From: Niastella soli
GTDB lineage: Bacteria; Bacteroidota; Bacteroidia; Chitinophagales; Chitinophagaceae
Assembly: GCF_017742245.1 (NCBI RefSeq)
Contig: NZ_JAGHKO010000001.1
Span: 1,207,061 to 1,271,060, forward strand
Direction of reading: 5' to 3'
DNA length: 64,000 nt
The position numbers and the translations under genes are program-made. The notes below the pieces were generated by a model. The model did not search any database, was not told the origin of the DNA, and worked only from the letters and a program-made list of their open reading frames with translations. Positions 24,288-33,009 of this stretch are shown piece after piece. Positions within the stretch are counted from its first letter, which is position 1. Each line of letters begins with the position of its first letter.

Positions 24288-25427
24288 ATGCATACAACCC
24301 TATTACAGTACACCGAGAATAAGCTTCAACCACAAAACGAAACCTCTTTGGCCAATCTTGCTAAATCACAGCTTGTACTGGGGTTTGGCGGTAAAGATGT
24401 CATTTGTACGCAGCCAGTGTTTGAAGAACTGAAAATTACCTTCCCCAATGCACACATTGTTCTTTGCTCCACAGCGGGTGAGATCATCAACAACCGGGTA
24501 AACGACAATTCTGTTTCCATTGCAGCTATTGAACTGGAAAAAACTTCCATTCAACCTGTTATGGTAAACATTCGCGATTTTGAAAACAGTTATGAAGCTG
24601 GCAAGGCCCTGATCCGGCTGATCAACTTCACTGATCTTGCTTACATCCTGGTCATTTCTGATGGCAGTAATGTGAATGGCAGCGAACTGGTGCGTGGCAT
24701 TAACGAACTGGTGGATGACCGCGTGCCGGTTACCGGCGGTTTGGCGGGCGATGGCAACAATTTTAAATCAACCGTTGTAGGACTAAATAAAAAACCATCC
24801 TGTGGTAATATTGTGGCCATTCCATTTTATGGTAAACACTTTATAGTTTCTCATGCCTCTATGGGAGGCTGGGAAATTTTTGGCCCCGAACGCACGGTTA
24901 CCAAATCGGTTGCTAATCAGCTGTTTGAAATAGAAGGCCAAAAGGCGCTAGACCTGTATAAAACATATCTCGGTCCTTATGCGGAAGAATTACCCGGATC
25001 GGCCTTGTTGTTCCCGCTGGGCGTTAAAGTACACGAAGAGGATGTACCCATTGTACGCACTATTCTTTCCATTGACCAGGAAACCGGCAGCATGGTATTT
25101 GCCGGTGACGTTCCAAATGGGTCAAAAGTACGGTTTATGAAAGCGAATTTCGATAAACTGGTTGATGCGGCCACCAATGCCGCCAGCAAGGCTTTTAAAA
25201 AATTACCGAGTGCCCCCCAGCTGGCCTTATTGATCAGTTGTGTTGGCCGTAAGATCATTTTGGGTAAACGCACCGAAGAAGAAGTAGAGGCTGTTGCCGA
25301 CACATTTGGCAACCAAACCTTGCTCACTGGCTTTTACTCTTATGGTGAGATCTCGCCCTTTAATGACCACGCAAAATGCGAATTACATAACCAAACAATG
25401 ACCATAACAACCTTTGACGAGATATAA
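24288..25427 (+). CDS. FIST domain sensory protein
   Basis: A 379-residue soluble protein with the FIST N domain (about 30-220: LVLGFGGKDVI, IVLCSTAGEIINNRVNDNS, VPVTGGLAGDG) and FIST C domain (about 225-360: LYKTYLGPYAEELPGSALLFPLG, ALLISCVGRKIILG, GFYSYGEISPF). FIST modules are thought to bind small ligands, possibly amino acids, and pass the signal to attached or neighbouring signalling domains. Here the output domain is on a separate protein: a hybrid histidine kinase begins 7 bp after the stop, so the two should be co-translated and work as a sensor-kinase pair. No signal peptide, so sensing is cytoplasmic. Confidence 0.92.
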   Translation: MHTTLLQYTENKLQPQNETSLANLAKSQLVLGFGGKDVICTQPVFEELKITFPNAHIVLCSTAGEIINNRVNDNSVSIAAIELEKTSIQPVMVNIRDFENSYEAGKALIRLINFTDLAYILVISDGSNVNGSELVRGINELVDDRVPVTGGLAGDGNNFKSTVVGLNKKPSCGNIVAIPFYGKHFIVSHASMGGWEIFGPERTVTKSVANQLFEIEGQKALDLYKTYLGPYAEELPGSALLFPLGVKVHEEDVPIVRTILSIDQETGSMVFAGDVPNGSKVRFMKANFDKLVDAATNAASKAFKKLPSAPQLALLISCVGRKIILGKRTEEEVEAVADTFGNQTLLTGFYSYGEISPFNDHAKCELHNQTMTITTFDEI

Positions 25428-25434
25428 CTGTGAT

Positions 25435-28400
25435 ATGAGTTTCAATAAACTTCTTGAACGGCAGATCAAAAAATACCTTCCTGAAGATTATTATTTGCAG
25501 GAGCACCTGAACCGTTTTATTCAGGCCGTGCACGATTCTTATGAAGAATATGAACGTGACCGGAAACTGTTCAATCATGCATTCGCCATCAGCGAAAAAG
25601 AATACATTCAAATAAACGAACAATTAAAAAAAGAGGCCCTGCTCAAACATGCCTCCATTCAGCACTTAAAAGAAACCATTAATAAATTCAAGGGTAGTGA
25701 TACCCTTGCGTATAGCGAAACCGACGACCTCACAGATATTATCAATTACCTGGAGCATGAATTGCAGGAAAAGAAAAAAGCAGATGCCCTGCTGCAACAA
25801 TCTGAAAAACGATTGCGTCTTGCGCTTCAAACCATCGATGACAACGTTTGGGAATATCATTTCCCTACCCGTACCATGACCTTTGCCGTTAATGAAAGAT
25901 CAATCCTTGAGCTCGACGGCACTGTTTATGAAGGAAATGAAAACCTGGTGTGGTGGCAAACCATTGTGGAGGAAGACCGCCCCATAGCTGTGGAAATTTT
26001 CCAAAAGTATATGACCGGCGAAATTTCCAAACATTGTGCTGAATACCGGGTGAAATTGAAAGATGGTTCAATAAGATGGGTACTCAACCGCGGCGGCGTG
26101 ATCAGCAGGTCAAAAAATGGAAGGCCCATTACACTCATCGGTACGCTCACTGATATTCAAAATTATAAAAACATTCAGGCCGAATTGACGGCAACCGCCA
26201 ACCGGCTGAGCCACCTGCTCATCAATCTGCAAACCGGGGTATTGCTGGAGGATGAGAATGGAACGGTGGTACTGACCAATAAAAAATTCACAGATTTCTT
26301 TGCTTATCCCGGCTCTACCGAAACACTGGTTGGCATTCAATGCACCGACCTGTACGAAAGCAGTACGGCCTTATTTAAATATCCAATTGAATTCCTGACC
26401 AATACGGCCCAGTATTTAAAAAATCGCCAACCCGTAAATAACGAGGAGTTAAAAATGGCCGATGGCCGCTTGCTGGAAAGAAACTATATCCCACTATTTA
26501 TCGATGATGTTTACCGTGGCCACCTTTGGACGTACACCGATATTACAGAAAGAAAAAGATCGGAGATAAAACTTAAAAGACAGGAAGAAAAATACAGAAG
26601 CATTATCGCCAATATGAACCTGGGCCTTATAGAGGTTGACCTTGACGAAAACATCCGCTATGTAAACCAAAGCTTTTGCCTGCTGTGCGGGTATGAAGAA
26701 TATGAATTGATCGGCAAGAACGCATCTGACCTTTTTGTAAAGGAGGAGAACAAGGAAATGATCAGGAACAAGAACAGTTCTCGCCTGTTGGGGTTGTCCG
26801 ATGCCTATGAAATGAACGTTAATACAAAAAACAGTGATGCGAATTGGTGGCTGGTTTCCGGCGCACCATTATATAACGATAAACAACAACTCATCGGTTC
26901 TATAGGCATCCACCTTGATATAACCGAGCAAAAAATGCTGCAACGGCAACTGGAAGAAGCCAAAAAGATTGCCGAAAAATCAGTGCATGCCAAAGATCTG
27001 TTCCTGGCCAACATGAGCCATGAAATAAGAACGCCCATGAATGCCATCCTGGGCATGAGCAAACAATTACAAAAAACCATTCTCAATCAACAACAGCAGT
27101 CATTCCTGGAGATCATTGGCACAGCGGCAGAAAACCTGCTGGTGATCATCAACGATATTCTCGACTTTTCAAAACTGGAAGCAGGCAAGGTTACGCTTGA
27201 GGAGATCGGCTTCAATATGCACGACCTGGTAACCAATACCAGCCGGGTACTGAAACTAAAAGCAGAGGAAAAAGGACTGCAATTTAAAGTGTCGGTGGCC
27301 CCCGAGGTTGACAAAGTTTTAAAAGGCGACCCGTACCGCATAAACCAGGTTTTAATGAACCTGCTCAGTAATTCAATAAAATTCACCAAGCGGGGTAATG
27401 TAACGTTACAATGCCTGCTCAATAATAACCACCTCTATTCGCAGGAACTGGTGATCGTTATCAGCGATACCGGCAAAGGGATGGACGAAGGCTATTTGAA
27501 AAACCTTTTTAATAAATTCAGCCAGGAAGATGAAAGTATAGCCCGCAGCTATGGCGGTACCGGGCTCGGCATGAGCATCGTAAAACAGTTGGTTGAATTG
27601 ATGAATGGCACCATTGAGGTACAGAGTAGAAAAGGCGAAGGCACTATCGTTACCATCCTATTGGAATTTGCCAAAGGGGTCGAAAACGATCTCCCCAAAA
27701 AAGATAACAGTCATGTAGAGGCTCATATTCTGGCCGATAAAAAAATATTACTGGTAGAGGATAATGAAATGAACCGGGTGGTTGCAGAAACCATCCTGAA
27801 CCAATATGGTGCTGCCATTTCTGAAGCGGTAAACGGGATGGAAGCGTTGGAGGCCCTTCGTAATAACCATTTTGATATTGTTCTGATGGATATTCAAATG
27901 CCGGTAATGGATGGACTGGAAGCCACCCACCACATCAGACAGGACCTGGCCTCTAATATCCCTATAATTGCGCTTACCGCCAATGCCGTAAAAGGAGAAA
28001 TGGAAAAGTGCATACAGGCAGGGATGAACGATTATTTAAGCAAGCCTTTTGAAGAAGAAGACCTTGTTCGTCTTATTGCCAAATGGCTCGGGCGTGAAAC
28101 ACATTTTGGCCCGGTCAAAATAACAGCCATCGACGAAACTCCATTATACGATCTGTGTAAATTGAAACAAATCACCCGTGGCGATAAAAAGTTCATCCTT
28201 AAAATGCTACAGCTGTTTATCAGCGAAACCACCATCGGGATCAAAAACATGGAAACGGCTTTTGAACAAAAAGACATTAAACAGGTACAGTTCCTGGCCC
28301 ATCGTATGAAGTCATCACTAAATAACCTAAACATATCTTCAGCTGCCACCCTTGCCGAAAAAATCGAAACGGGTGTTTGGGTAGATCCGGAACTCCCGGC

Positions 28401-28488
28401 GCTTAAAAAACATATCATTGCTTTAAGGACGATCATGGATAAAGTGATACCCATGATCATGACCGACTATTCAGAACTTCATTGTTAA
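25435..28488 (+). CDS. Hybrid sensor histidine kinase with receiver and HPt domains
   Basis: Start chosen at the ATG of MSFNKLLERQIKKYL; an upstream TTG in frame would overlap the FIST stop. The 1017-residue protein has an N-terminal helical region (about 1-110) typical of FIST partners, three PAS-like modules (about 125-245, 255-370, 385-505), a HisKA domain with NMSHEIRTPMNAI (His529), an HATPase domain with ISDTGKGMDEGYL and YGGTGLGMSI, a receiver with VLMDIQMPVMDGLE (Asp819), and a C-terminal HPt with FLAHRMKSSLNNLN (His956). It has no membrane segment. It contains a whole phosphorelay short of the final response regulator, which is not adjacent. Confidence 0.94.
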   Translation: MSFNKLLERQIKKYLPEDYYLQEHLNRFIQAVHDSYEEYERDRKLFNHAFAISEKEYIQINEQLKKEALLKHASIQHLKETINKFKGSDTLAYSETDDLTDIINYLEHELQEKKKADALLQQSEKRLRLALQTIDDNVWEYHFPTRTMTFAVNERSILELDGTVYEGNENLVWWQTIVEEDRPIAVEIFQKYMTGEISKHCAEYRVKLKDGSIRWVLNRGGVISRSKNGRPITLIGTLTDIQNYKNIQAELTATANRLSHLLINLQTGVLLEDENGTVVLTNKKFTDFFAYPGSTETLVGIQCTDLYESSTALFKYPIEFLTNTAQYLKNRQPVNNEELKMADGRLLERNYIPLFIDDVYRGHLWTYTDITERKRSEIKLKRQEEKYRSIIANMNLGLIEVDLDENIRYVNQSFCLLCGYEEYELIGKNASDLFVKEENKEMIRNKNSSRLLGLSDAYEMNVNTKNSDANWWLVSGAPLYNDKQQLIGSIGIHLDITEQKMLQRQLEEAKKIAEKSVHAKDLFLANMSHEIRTPMNAILGMSKQLQKTILNQQQQSFLEIIGTAAENLLVIINDILDFSKLEAGKVTLEEIGFNMHDLVTNTSRVLKLKAEEKGLQFKVSVAPEVDKVLKGDPYRINQVLMNLLSNSIKFTKRGNVTLQCLLNNNHLYSQELVIVISDTGKGMDEGYLKNLFNKFSQEDESIARSYGGTGLGMSIVKQLVELMNGTIEVQSRKGEGTIVTILLEFAKGVENDLPKKDNSHVEAHILADKKILLVEDNEMNRVVAETILNQYGAAISEAVNGMEALEALRNNHFDIVLMDIQMPVMDGLEATHHIRQDLASNIPIIALTANAVKGEMEKCIQAGMNDYLSKPFEEEDLVRLIAKWLGRETHFGPVKITAIDETPLYDLCKLKQITRGDKKFILKMLQLFISETTIGIKNMETAFEQKDIKQVQFLAHRMKSSLNNLNISSAATLAEKIETGVWVDPELPALKKHIIALRTIMDKVIPMIMTDYSELHC

Positions 28489-28742
28489 TAAACCCAGCTA
28501 CATTCGGCAACAACTTGCCTTATTTCCAGACTAACAAATGGTTAAAACTGATGGTACAACAACTATCTTTTTAGGAATTTTATGCTATTTCAATAATAGT
28601 AACGAACTTTGTTCCATCTATCTATCTCCATCCCTGCTTACTTAACACTTGCCATAACCTGAAAAGTTAGTACGGCGCTAGATGCCCCATTATACAAACC
28701 GGGGGCACAATTGTTCATTAATGTTAATAAGAAGAACGAGTT

Positions 28743-30041
28743 ATGGAACAACCATTAAAAAAAGTCGTTATTGTCGGTGGCGGATTTGCCGGCATTAACC
28801 TGATTAAACATCTTTGCAAAGACAGCCGCTTTCTCATTACCCTGGTAGACAAGAATAATTACCATTTTTTTCCTCCGCTGTTATACCAGGTAGCAACCGC
28901 TTTTATAGAACCCTCCAATATCAGTTATCCATTTCGCAGATTATTTCAGGAGAAGACCAACCTGCGGTTTCATATGGGTTCCCTGCAAAAGGTAAACCCT
29001 GAGCAGAATAATATTGAAACAGACACCGGTGTGGTAGAATATGACTACCTGGTATTGTCTATGGGTACTGAAAGTAATTATTTTGGCATGGAGCGCGTGA
29101 AAGCCAATTCGCTGCCGATGAAAAGCATCGATGACGCTCTAAACCTGCGCAATCATTTACTGTTGAACATGGAAGAAGCAGTACATGCCGAAGACCCGAA
29201 AGAAAAAGAAAAACACCTGAATATCGTGATCTGTGGCGGCGGGCCTACCGGTGTTGAACTGGCCGGTATGCTGGCTGAACTGGGACGTAACATAGCCGCA
29301 AAAGAATACCCTGAAATAAAAGACTTGCGCTCGCACCTTTACCTCATAGATGCAGGAAAGGCATTGCTGGGGCCCATGAGCCAAAAATCCCAGCAGGAGG
29401 CTACCAGGGTACTAAAAAAACTTGGCGTGCATGTGATCAACAATACTGCCGTAAAAGATTATAACAATGATACGGTTTACCTTTCTGACGGCAGAACCAT
29501 TCCCACCAAGGTGCTGATCTGGGCCTCAGGGGTAACAGGTCGAGAAGTACCGGGACTGCCAGCGTCCGTTGTTGGCCGGGGAAGAAGAATTATGGTTGAT
29601 GCCAATAATAAAGTGCAAGGCACACAAAACATATTTGCCCTGGGTGATCTTTGTTTGCAAACAACCGATAAAAACTATCCCGGGGGGCACCCTCAATTAG
29701 CCCAAGTGGCCATTCAACAGGGTATTCTGCTGGCAAAAAATTTATCCAGAGTTACAGACAACAAACCCATGGAGCCCTTTGCATATAACGACAAGGGCAG
29801 CATGGCCATTATTTCAAAGTACAAGGCCGTAGGTGACCTTCCTAAATTCTTCTTTAAAGGCTTTGGCGCCTGGCTGGTTTGGCTGTTCATTCACATTATT
29901 CCATTAATTGGTTTCCGTAACAAAGTAAAACTGGCTTTTAGCTGGTTCTGGTCGTTTGTAACCAATGACCCCACTTTGCGCCTTATTATACGCCCCAGAA
30001 AAGAAGATGTGCAGAAGGAATATGAGAAGTTTACAAGTTGA
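28743..30041 (+). CDS. ndh: Type II NADH dehydrogenase (NDH-2)
   Basis: A 432-residue flavoprotein with two Rossmann motifs: KVVIVGGGFAGINLIKHL near the start for FAD and IVICGGGPTGVELAGML (about 165) for NADH. FALGDLCLQ (about 300) is the usual second FAD contact, and the NYHFFPPLLYQVATAFIEPS region is the quinone-site signature. The C-terminal part (GFGAWLVWLFIHIIPLIGF) is an amphipathic/hydrophobic membrane anchor. It passes electrons from NADH to menaquinone without proton pumping. It is a single gene with a strong terminator 20 bp after its stop. The 254-bp upstream region shows no other gene. Confidence 0.93.
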   Translation: MEQPLKKVVIVGGGFAGINLIKHLCKDSRFLITLVDKNNYHFFPPLLYQVATAFIEPSNISYPFRRLFQEKTNLRFHMGSLQKVNPEQNNIETDTGVVEYDYLVLSMGTESNYFGMERVKANSLPMKSIDDALNLRNHLLLNMEEAVHAEDPKEKEKHLNIVICGGGPTGVELAGMLAELGRNIAAKEYPEIKDLRSHLYLIDAGKALLGPMSQKSQQEATRVLKKLGVHVINNTAVKDYNNDTVYLSDGRTIPTKVLIWASGVTGREVPGLPASVVGRGRRIMVDANNKVQGTQNIFALGDLCLQTTDKNYPGGHPQLAQVAIQQGILLAKNLSRVTDNKPMEPFAYNDKGSMAIISKYKAVGDLPKFFFKGFGAWLVWLFIHIIPLIGFRNKVKLAFSWFWSFVTNDPTLRLIIRPRKEDVQKEYEKFTS

Positions 30042-30062
30042 TAAGTTACCTACCTGATAAGT

Positions 30063-30100
30063 AAAACGGGCTTCACGCAAATGCGTGAAGCCCGTTTTTT
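30063..30100 (+). terminator. Intrinsic terminator after ndh
   Basis: A 17-bp perfect stem (30063-30079 with 30082-30098), 2-nt loop and a T6 run at 30095-30100. The A4 tract on the other side makes it usable for the convergent RDD gene as well. Confidence 0.92.
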
Positions 30101-30160
30101 ATAGTCGGAACTAATTTTTTGAACTTTAACCTTATCTCTGTCTTTTAAACCTTGTGTCCC

Positions 30161-30655
30161 TTACCAGGTTTTTTTGACCACCGCCGTTTTTGTAATGCTA
30201 TCATGCCAGGGCAGGTAACCAAACGTACTGAACGGTTCCAAGGGAATAAAGCGGCATAAGGTACGCAAAAATGCATGTTTAAAGGTAAACGGACTCCCAT
30301 CCTGCGTAATAGCAGTGGTACCCGTTAACATCTTACCAATTGTTCTACCATTTGTAGTCGCTTCAAAAACAGTATAATAAAGTAGTAAAGTGCCCAATGA
30401 GACCAGGAGTGAGAATTGAAGTCCCGCCAGGTCTTCGCGGAAGAATAATGAATTTTTATATGCTTCTGTTTTGCTGCTAAAAGCTATAATACTTTTAACG
30501 CCATTGATGGCAACACCTATAACCACCTGGTCTACAATGTGGTTCACAAGGCGCAAACCCCGGGGAGCCGGGTCCATGTAATTCGCCTCTTCATTTACAT
30601 CCTGTAATAAATCAACCTGATCTTGTTGCTCCATCGATATTGGAATTTTTTGCAA
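30161..30655 (-). CDS. RDD family membrane protein
   Basis: A 164-residue protein with the RDD layout: APRGLRLVNHIVDQVVIGVA (arginine and the first aspartate in helix 1), two transmembrane helices (about 40-60 and 80-102), then TNGRTIGKMLTGTTAITQDG and FTFKHAFLRTLCRFIPLEPF, the conserved tail with DG...A..R. RDD proteins are small inner-membrane proteins, some linked to ion or solute transport; the function here is unknown. An alternative start lies seven codons in (MEQQDQVD). It is upstream-separated from the S46 peptidase gene by a terminator and convergent with ndh. Confidence 0.88.
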   Translation of the reverse strand: MQKIPISMEQQDQVDLLQDVNEEANYMDPAPRGLRLVNHIVDQVVIGVAINGVKSIIAFSSKTEAYKNSLFFREDLAGLQFSLLVSLGTLLLYYTVFEATTNGRTIGKMLTGTTAITQDGSPFTFKHAFLRTLCRFIPLEPFSTFGYLPWHDSITKTAVVKKTW

Positions 30656-30681
30656 AAATAGTACAGCATTTTTAAAAAGAA

Positions 30682-30718
30682 AAAAGAGTGCCCCCGCTTA
30701 CAGCGGGACCACTCTTTT
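30682..30718. terminator. Terminator after the S46 peptidase gene
   Basis: AAAAGAGTG (30682-30690) pairs with CACTCTTTT and CCCGC with GCGGG, with a 2-nt internal mismatch and a 5-nt loop. A U-tract follows in either direction. It lies 18 bp after the stop of the minus-strand peptidase gene. Confidence 0.85.
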
Positions 30719-30735
30719 AATTGTATGTTAATTGA

Positions 30736-32901
30736 TTACTGTTTAACCAGTTTCAACTCATTTATCAGGTTGGTAGCACCTCCCAGTTTGTCGATGCACC
30801 ATAAGACATAGCGAACATCTACACAAATAGTACGGTTATAAACCGGATCGAATGAGATCTTGTGGCTCAATGCTTCATAATTGCCATCAAATGCCAGTCC
30901 AATCAGGTTCCCCATCCCATCGATCACCGGTGAGCCGGAATTTCCGCCGGTAATGTCGTTGGTAGTAATAAAGCCCACTACCAGGTCATTTCGCTGTTTG
31001 TCGATGTATTGTCCATAATCCCTTTTCTTAGCCAGCTCCAGTAACTTTTCCGGCAGATCGAACTCATAATCCCCGGGTTTGTATTTTTCCAGAATACCTT
31101 TCATGGTAGTTACGTAATCATACTTAACGGCATCACGGGGAGCATAGCTTTTTACATTCCCAAAGCTTACCCGCATAGTGAAAGTAGCGTCGGGATACAT
31201 TTTTTTGGCTTTTACCGTATCCATTAACATCACTCCTTTCAGATAAAGGCGTCCAAAATCGTTGTTCTTTGTTGTGAACTGTTGGTAATATTGATAATAC
31301 TTTCCCTGCCAGTTCTTTAAAAAAGCACTTGAAACGGCATATGCAGGATCAGCCTGTAAAACCGTAGCATCGGGATTACTCACGAAAGCATCCCATTTGG
31401 CATTGTCCAGTATCATGGTGTTTGCGAAGATACTGGCCGCATATTTTTTGTATGTGGCTTCGTCGTTCAGGTCGCCAAAGTTTGATTTTAAATTATCATA
31501 GAAGCCGATGGGGTGCTGCGCCTTATCAATATCCTTGTAATACATCATTAATACAGTCGCCACAATATTCTGGTCAGATGGTTTATTCTCCCCCTTCAAC
31601 AATTCAGCTCTTGCTTCTTTTGCTGCTTCCACTGCTTTTTTAATATCGGCTGAACCGCCTTTTTTCGCAATGGCGTTTTCCACCTGTTGTAAAGAGGCGG
31701 CAAAAGCTAACAAGGGAGATCCAAATATGCCTTCATTGATATACACCCGGTGTTTTGAATAAGGACGCCATTGGTCGTATGCAGTGCCCCAGTCTTTGAA
31801 AATGTTCTCAAACTCTGGTTTACCATTGGCCCATGTTTGGAATTTTGATTCGGCGGCTTTCTTTTGATCATACACATCGTATTTGACCAGTTGTTTGCTT
31901 TCCCCATCAAAGAACTTCCAGTAGTTGGCTATAGAAGCATAATCACTGGCCAGCTGCAGTTTAACTGCCGCATCGTTCTTCATTTGATCAAACATAAATT
32001 TCAACCTCATATCGCGCAGCTTCACCGTTGTTGGATTGTCGATATCAATTTTTTGTTTGATACCGTATGATGTTTCGTAACGGTTGGTGCTGCCCGGATA
32101 ACCATAGATCATGGCATAATCACCATCTTTAATGCCTTTGATAGATACAGGCAGAAAGTGTTTGGGTTTCAATGGCACATTCTCGGGTGAGTAGTCAGCA
32201 GGTTTTCCATCTTTGCTCATGTATACGCGGAAGATAGAAAAGTCGCCGGTATGACGGGGCCACTCCCAGTTGTCGGTATCGCCACCATATTTACCAATGC
32301 TTTCAGGTGGAACACCAGCCAGGCGAATATCTGAATAACGCTTGTATACAAACATCAGGTACTGGTTGCCTTTGAACATTGGGCTTACCCGTGCAATGGT
32401 TTGGGTTGCTTCATCACTGTTACGTTTGTTGATGGCGGCCATAACGTCTGATACTTTTCTCACCCGGTCCAGGCCACTCAATCCTTTTGCTGAATCAACT
32501 ATTTCGGCAGTAACATCTTTAATTTCTGTCAGGAACTCAGCATATAAGCCGGGAGATGGGATTTCTTCCTGTTTGCTTTTTGACCAGAAACCGTTTTTGA
32601 GGTAGTTGTGTTCTACCGTACTGGCATTGGCTGTGGCATCATAACCGCAGTGGTGGTTGGTAAAAATAAGGCCTTCATTACTTACAATTTCACCGGTGCA
32701 AAATCCACCGAAAATGATGATCGCGTCTTTAAGCGAGGCCTTGTTTACGCTGTACAACTGTTCTTTGGTAAGCTTTAAACCGCGCTTCACCATGTCGTTA
32801 TACACTTGTTGTCCAAGCAATAGTGGCAGCCACATGCCTTCATCGGCAAAGGTGCGCACCATAGTAACGGCTAACACAACCGTTAAAAGAATTTTCTTCA
32901 T
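30736..32901 (-). CDS. S46 family dipeptidyl-peptidase, DPP7-type
   Basis: Starting at the ATG of MKKILLTVV (32901; an upstream in-frame ATG at 32964 gives an unlikely leader) the protein has 721 residues and a signal peptide. The S46 serine protease features are FTNHHCGYDA (His84), the acidic member around residue 225, and TGGNSGSPV with the nucleophile at exactly Ser655. The P1-specificity position 18 residues later, number 673, is Gly (LAFDGNYEA). In the characterised Porphyromonas enzymes Gly673 marks DPP7 (hydrophobic P1) and Arg673 marks DPP11 (acidic P1), so DPP7-like specificity is expected. The enzyme releases dipeptides from the N-terminus of peptides in the periplasm, supplying amino acids. 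Confidence 0.93.
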   Translation of the reverse strand: MKKILLTVVLAVTMVRTFADEGMWLPLLLGQQVYNDMVKRGLKLTKEQLYSVNKASLKDAIIIFGGFCTGEIVSNEGLIFTNHHCGYDATANASTVEHNYLKNGFWSKSKQEEIPSPGLYAEFLTEIKDVTAEIVDSAKGLSGLDRVRKVSDVMAAINKRNSDEATQTIARVSPMFKGNQYLMFVYKRYSDIRLAGVPPESIGKYGGDTDNWEWPRHTGDFSIFRVYMSKDGKPADYSPENVPLKPKHFLPVSIKGIKDGDYAMIYGYPGSTNRYETSYGIKQKIDIDNPTTVKLRDMRLKFMFDQMKNDAAVKLQLASDYASIANYWKFFDGESKQLVKYDVYDQKKAAESKFQTWANGKPEFENIFKDWGTAYDQWRPYSKHRVYINEGIFGSPLLAFAASLQQVENAIAKKGGSADIKKAVEAAKEARAELLKGENKPSDQNIVATVLMMYYKDIDKAQHPIGFYDNLKSNFGDLNDEATYKKYAASIFANTMILDNAKWDAFVSNPDATVLQADPAYAVSSAFLKNWQGKYYQYYQQFTTKNNDFGRLYLKGVMLMDTVKAKKMYPDATFTMRVSFGNVKSYAPRDAVKYDYVTTMKGILEKYKPGDYEFDLPEKLLELAKKRDYGQYIDKQRNDLVVGFITTNDITGGNSGSPVIDGMGNLIGLAFDGNYEALSHKISFDPVYNRTICVDVRYVLWCIDKLGGATNLINELKLVKQ

Positions 32902-33009
32902 ATAATTGATAGCTTTTGTGGTGGCAAACCTATTGAAAAATTTCATTAAATGGCCAGCCAGCAATGGATTTGCCCGCCCGAACGACGGTTCGGCGGCACC
33001 GCCAAACCT

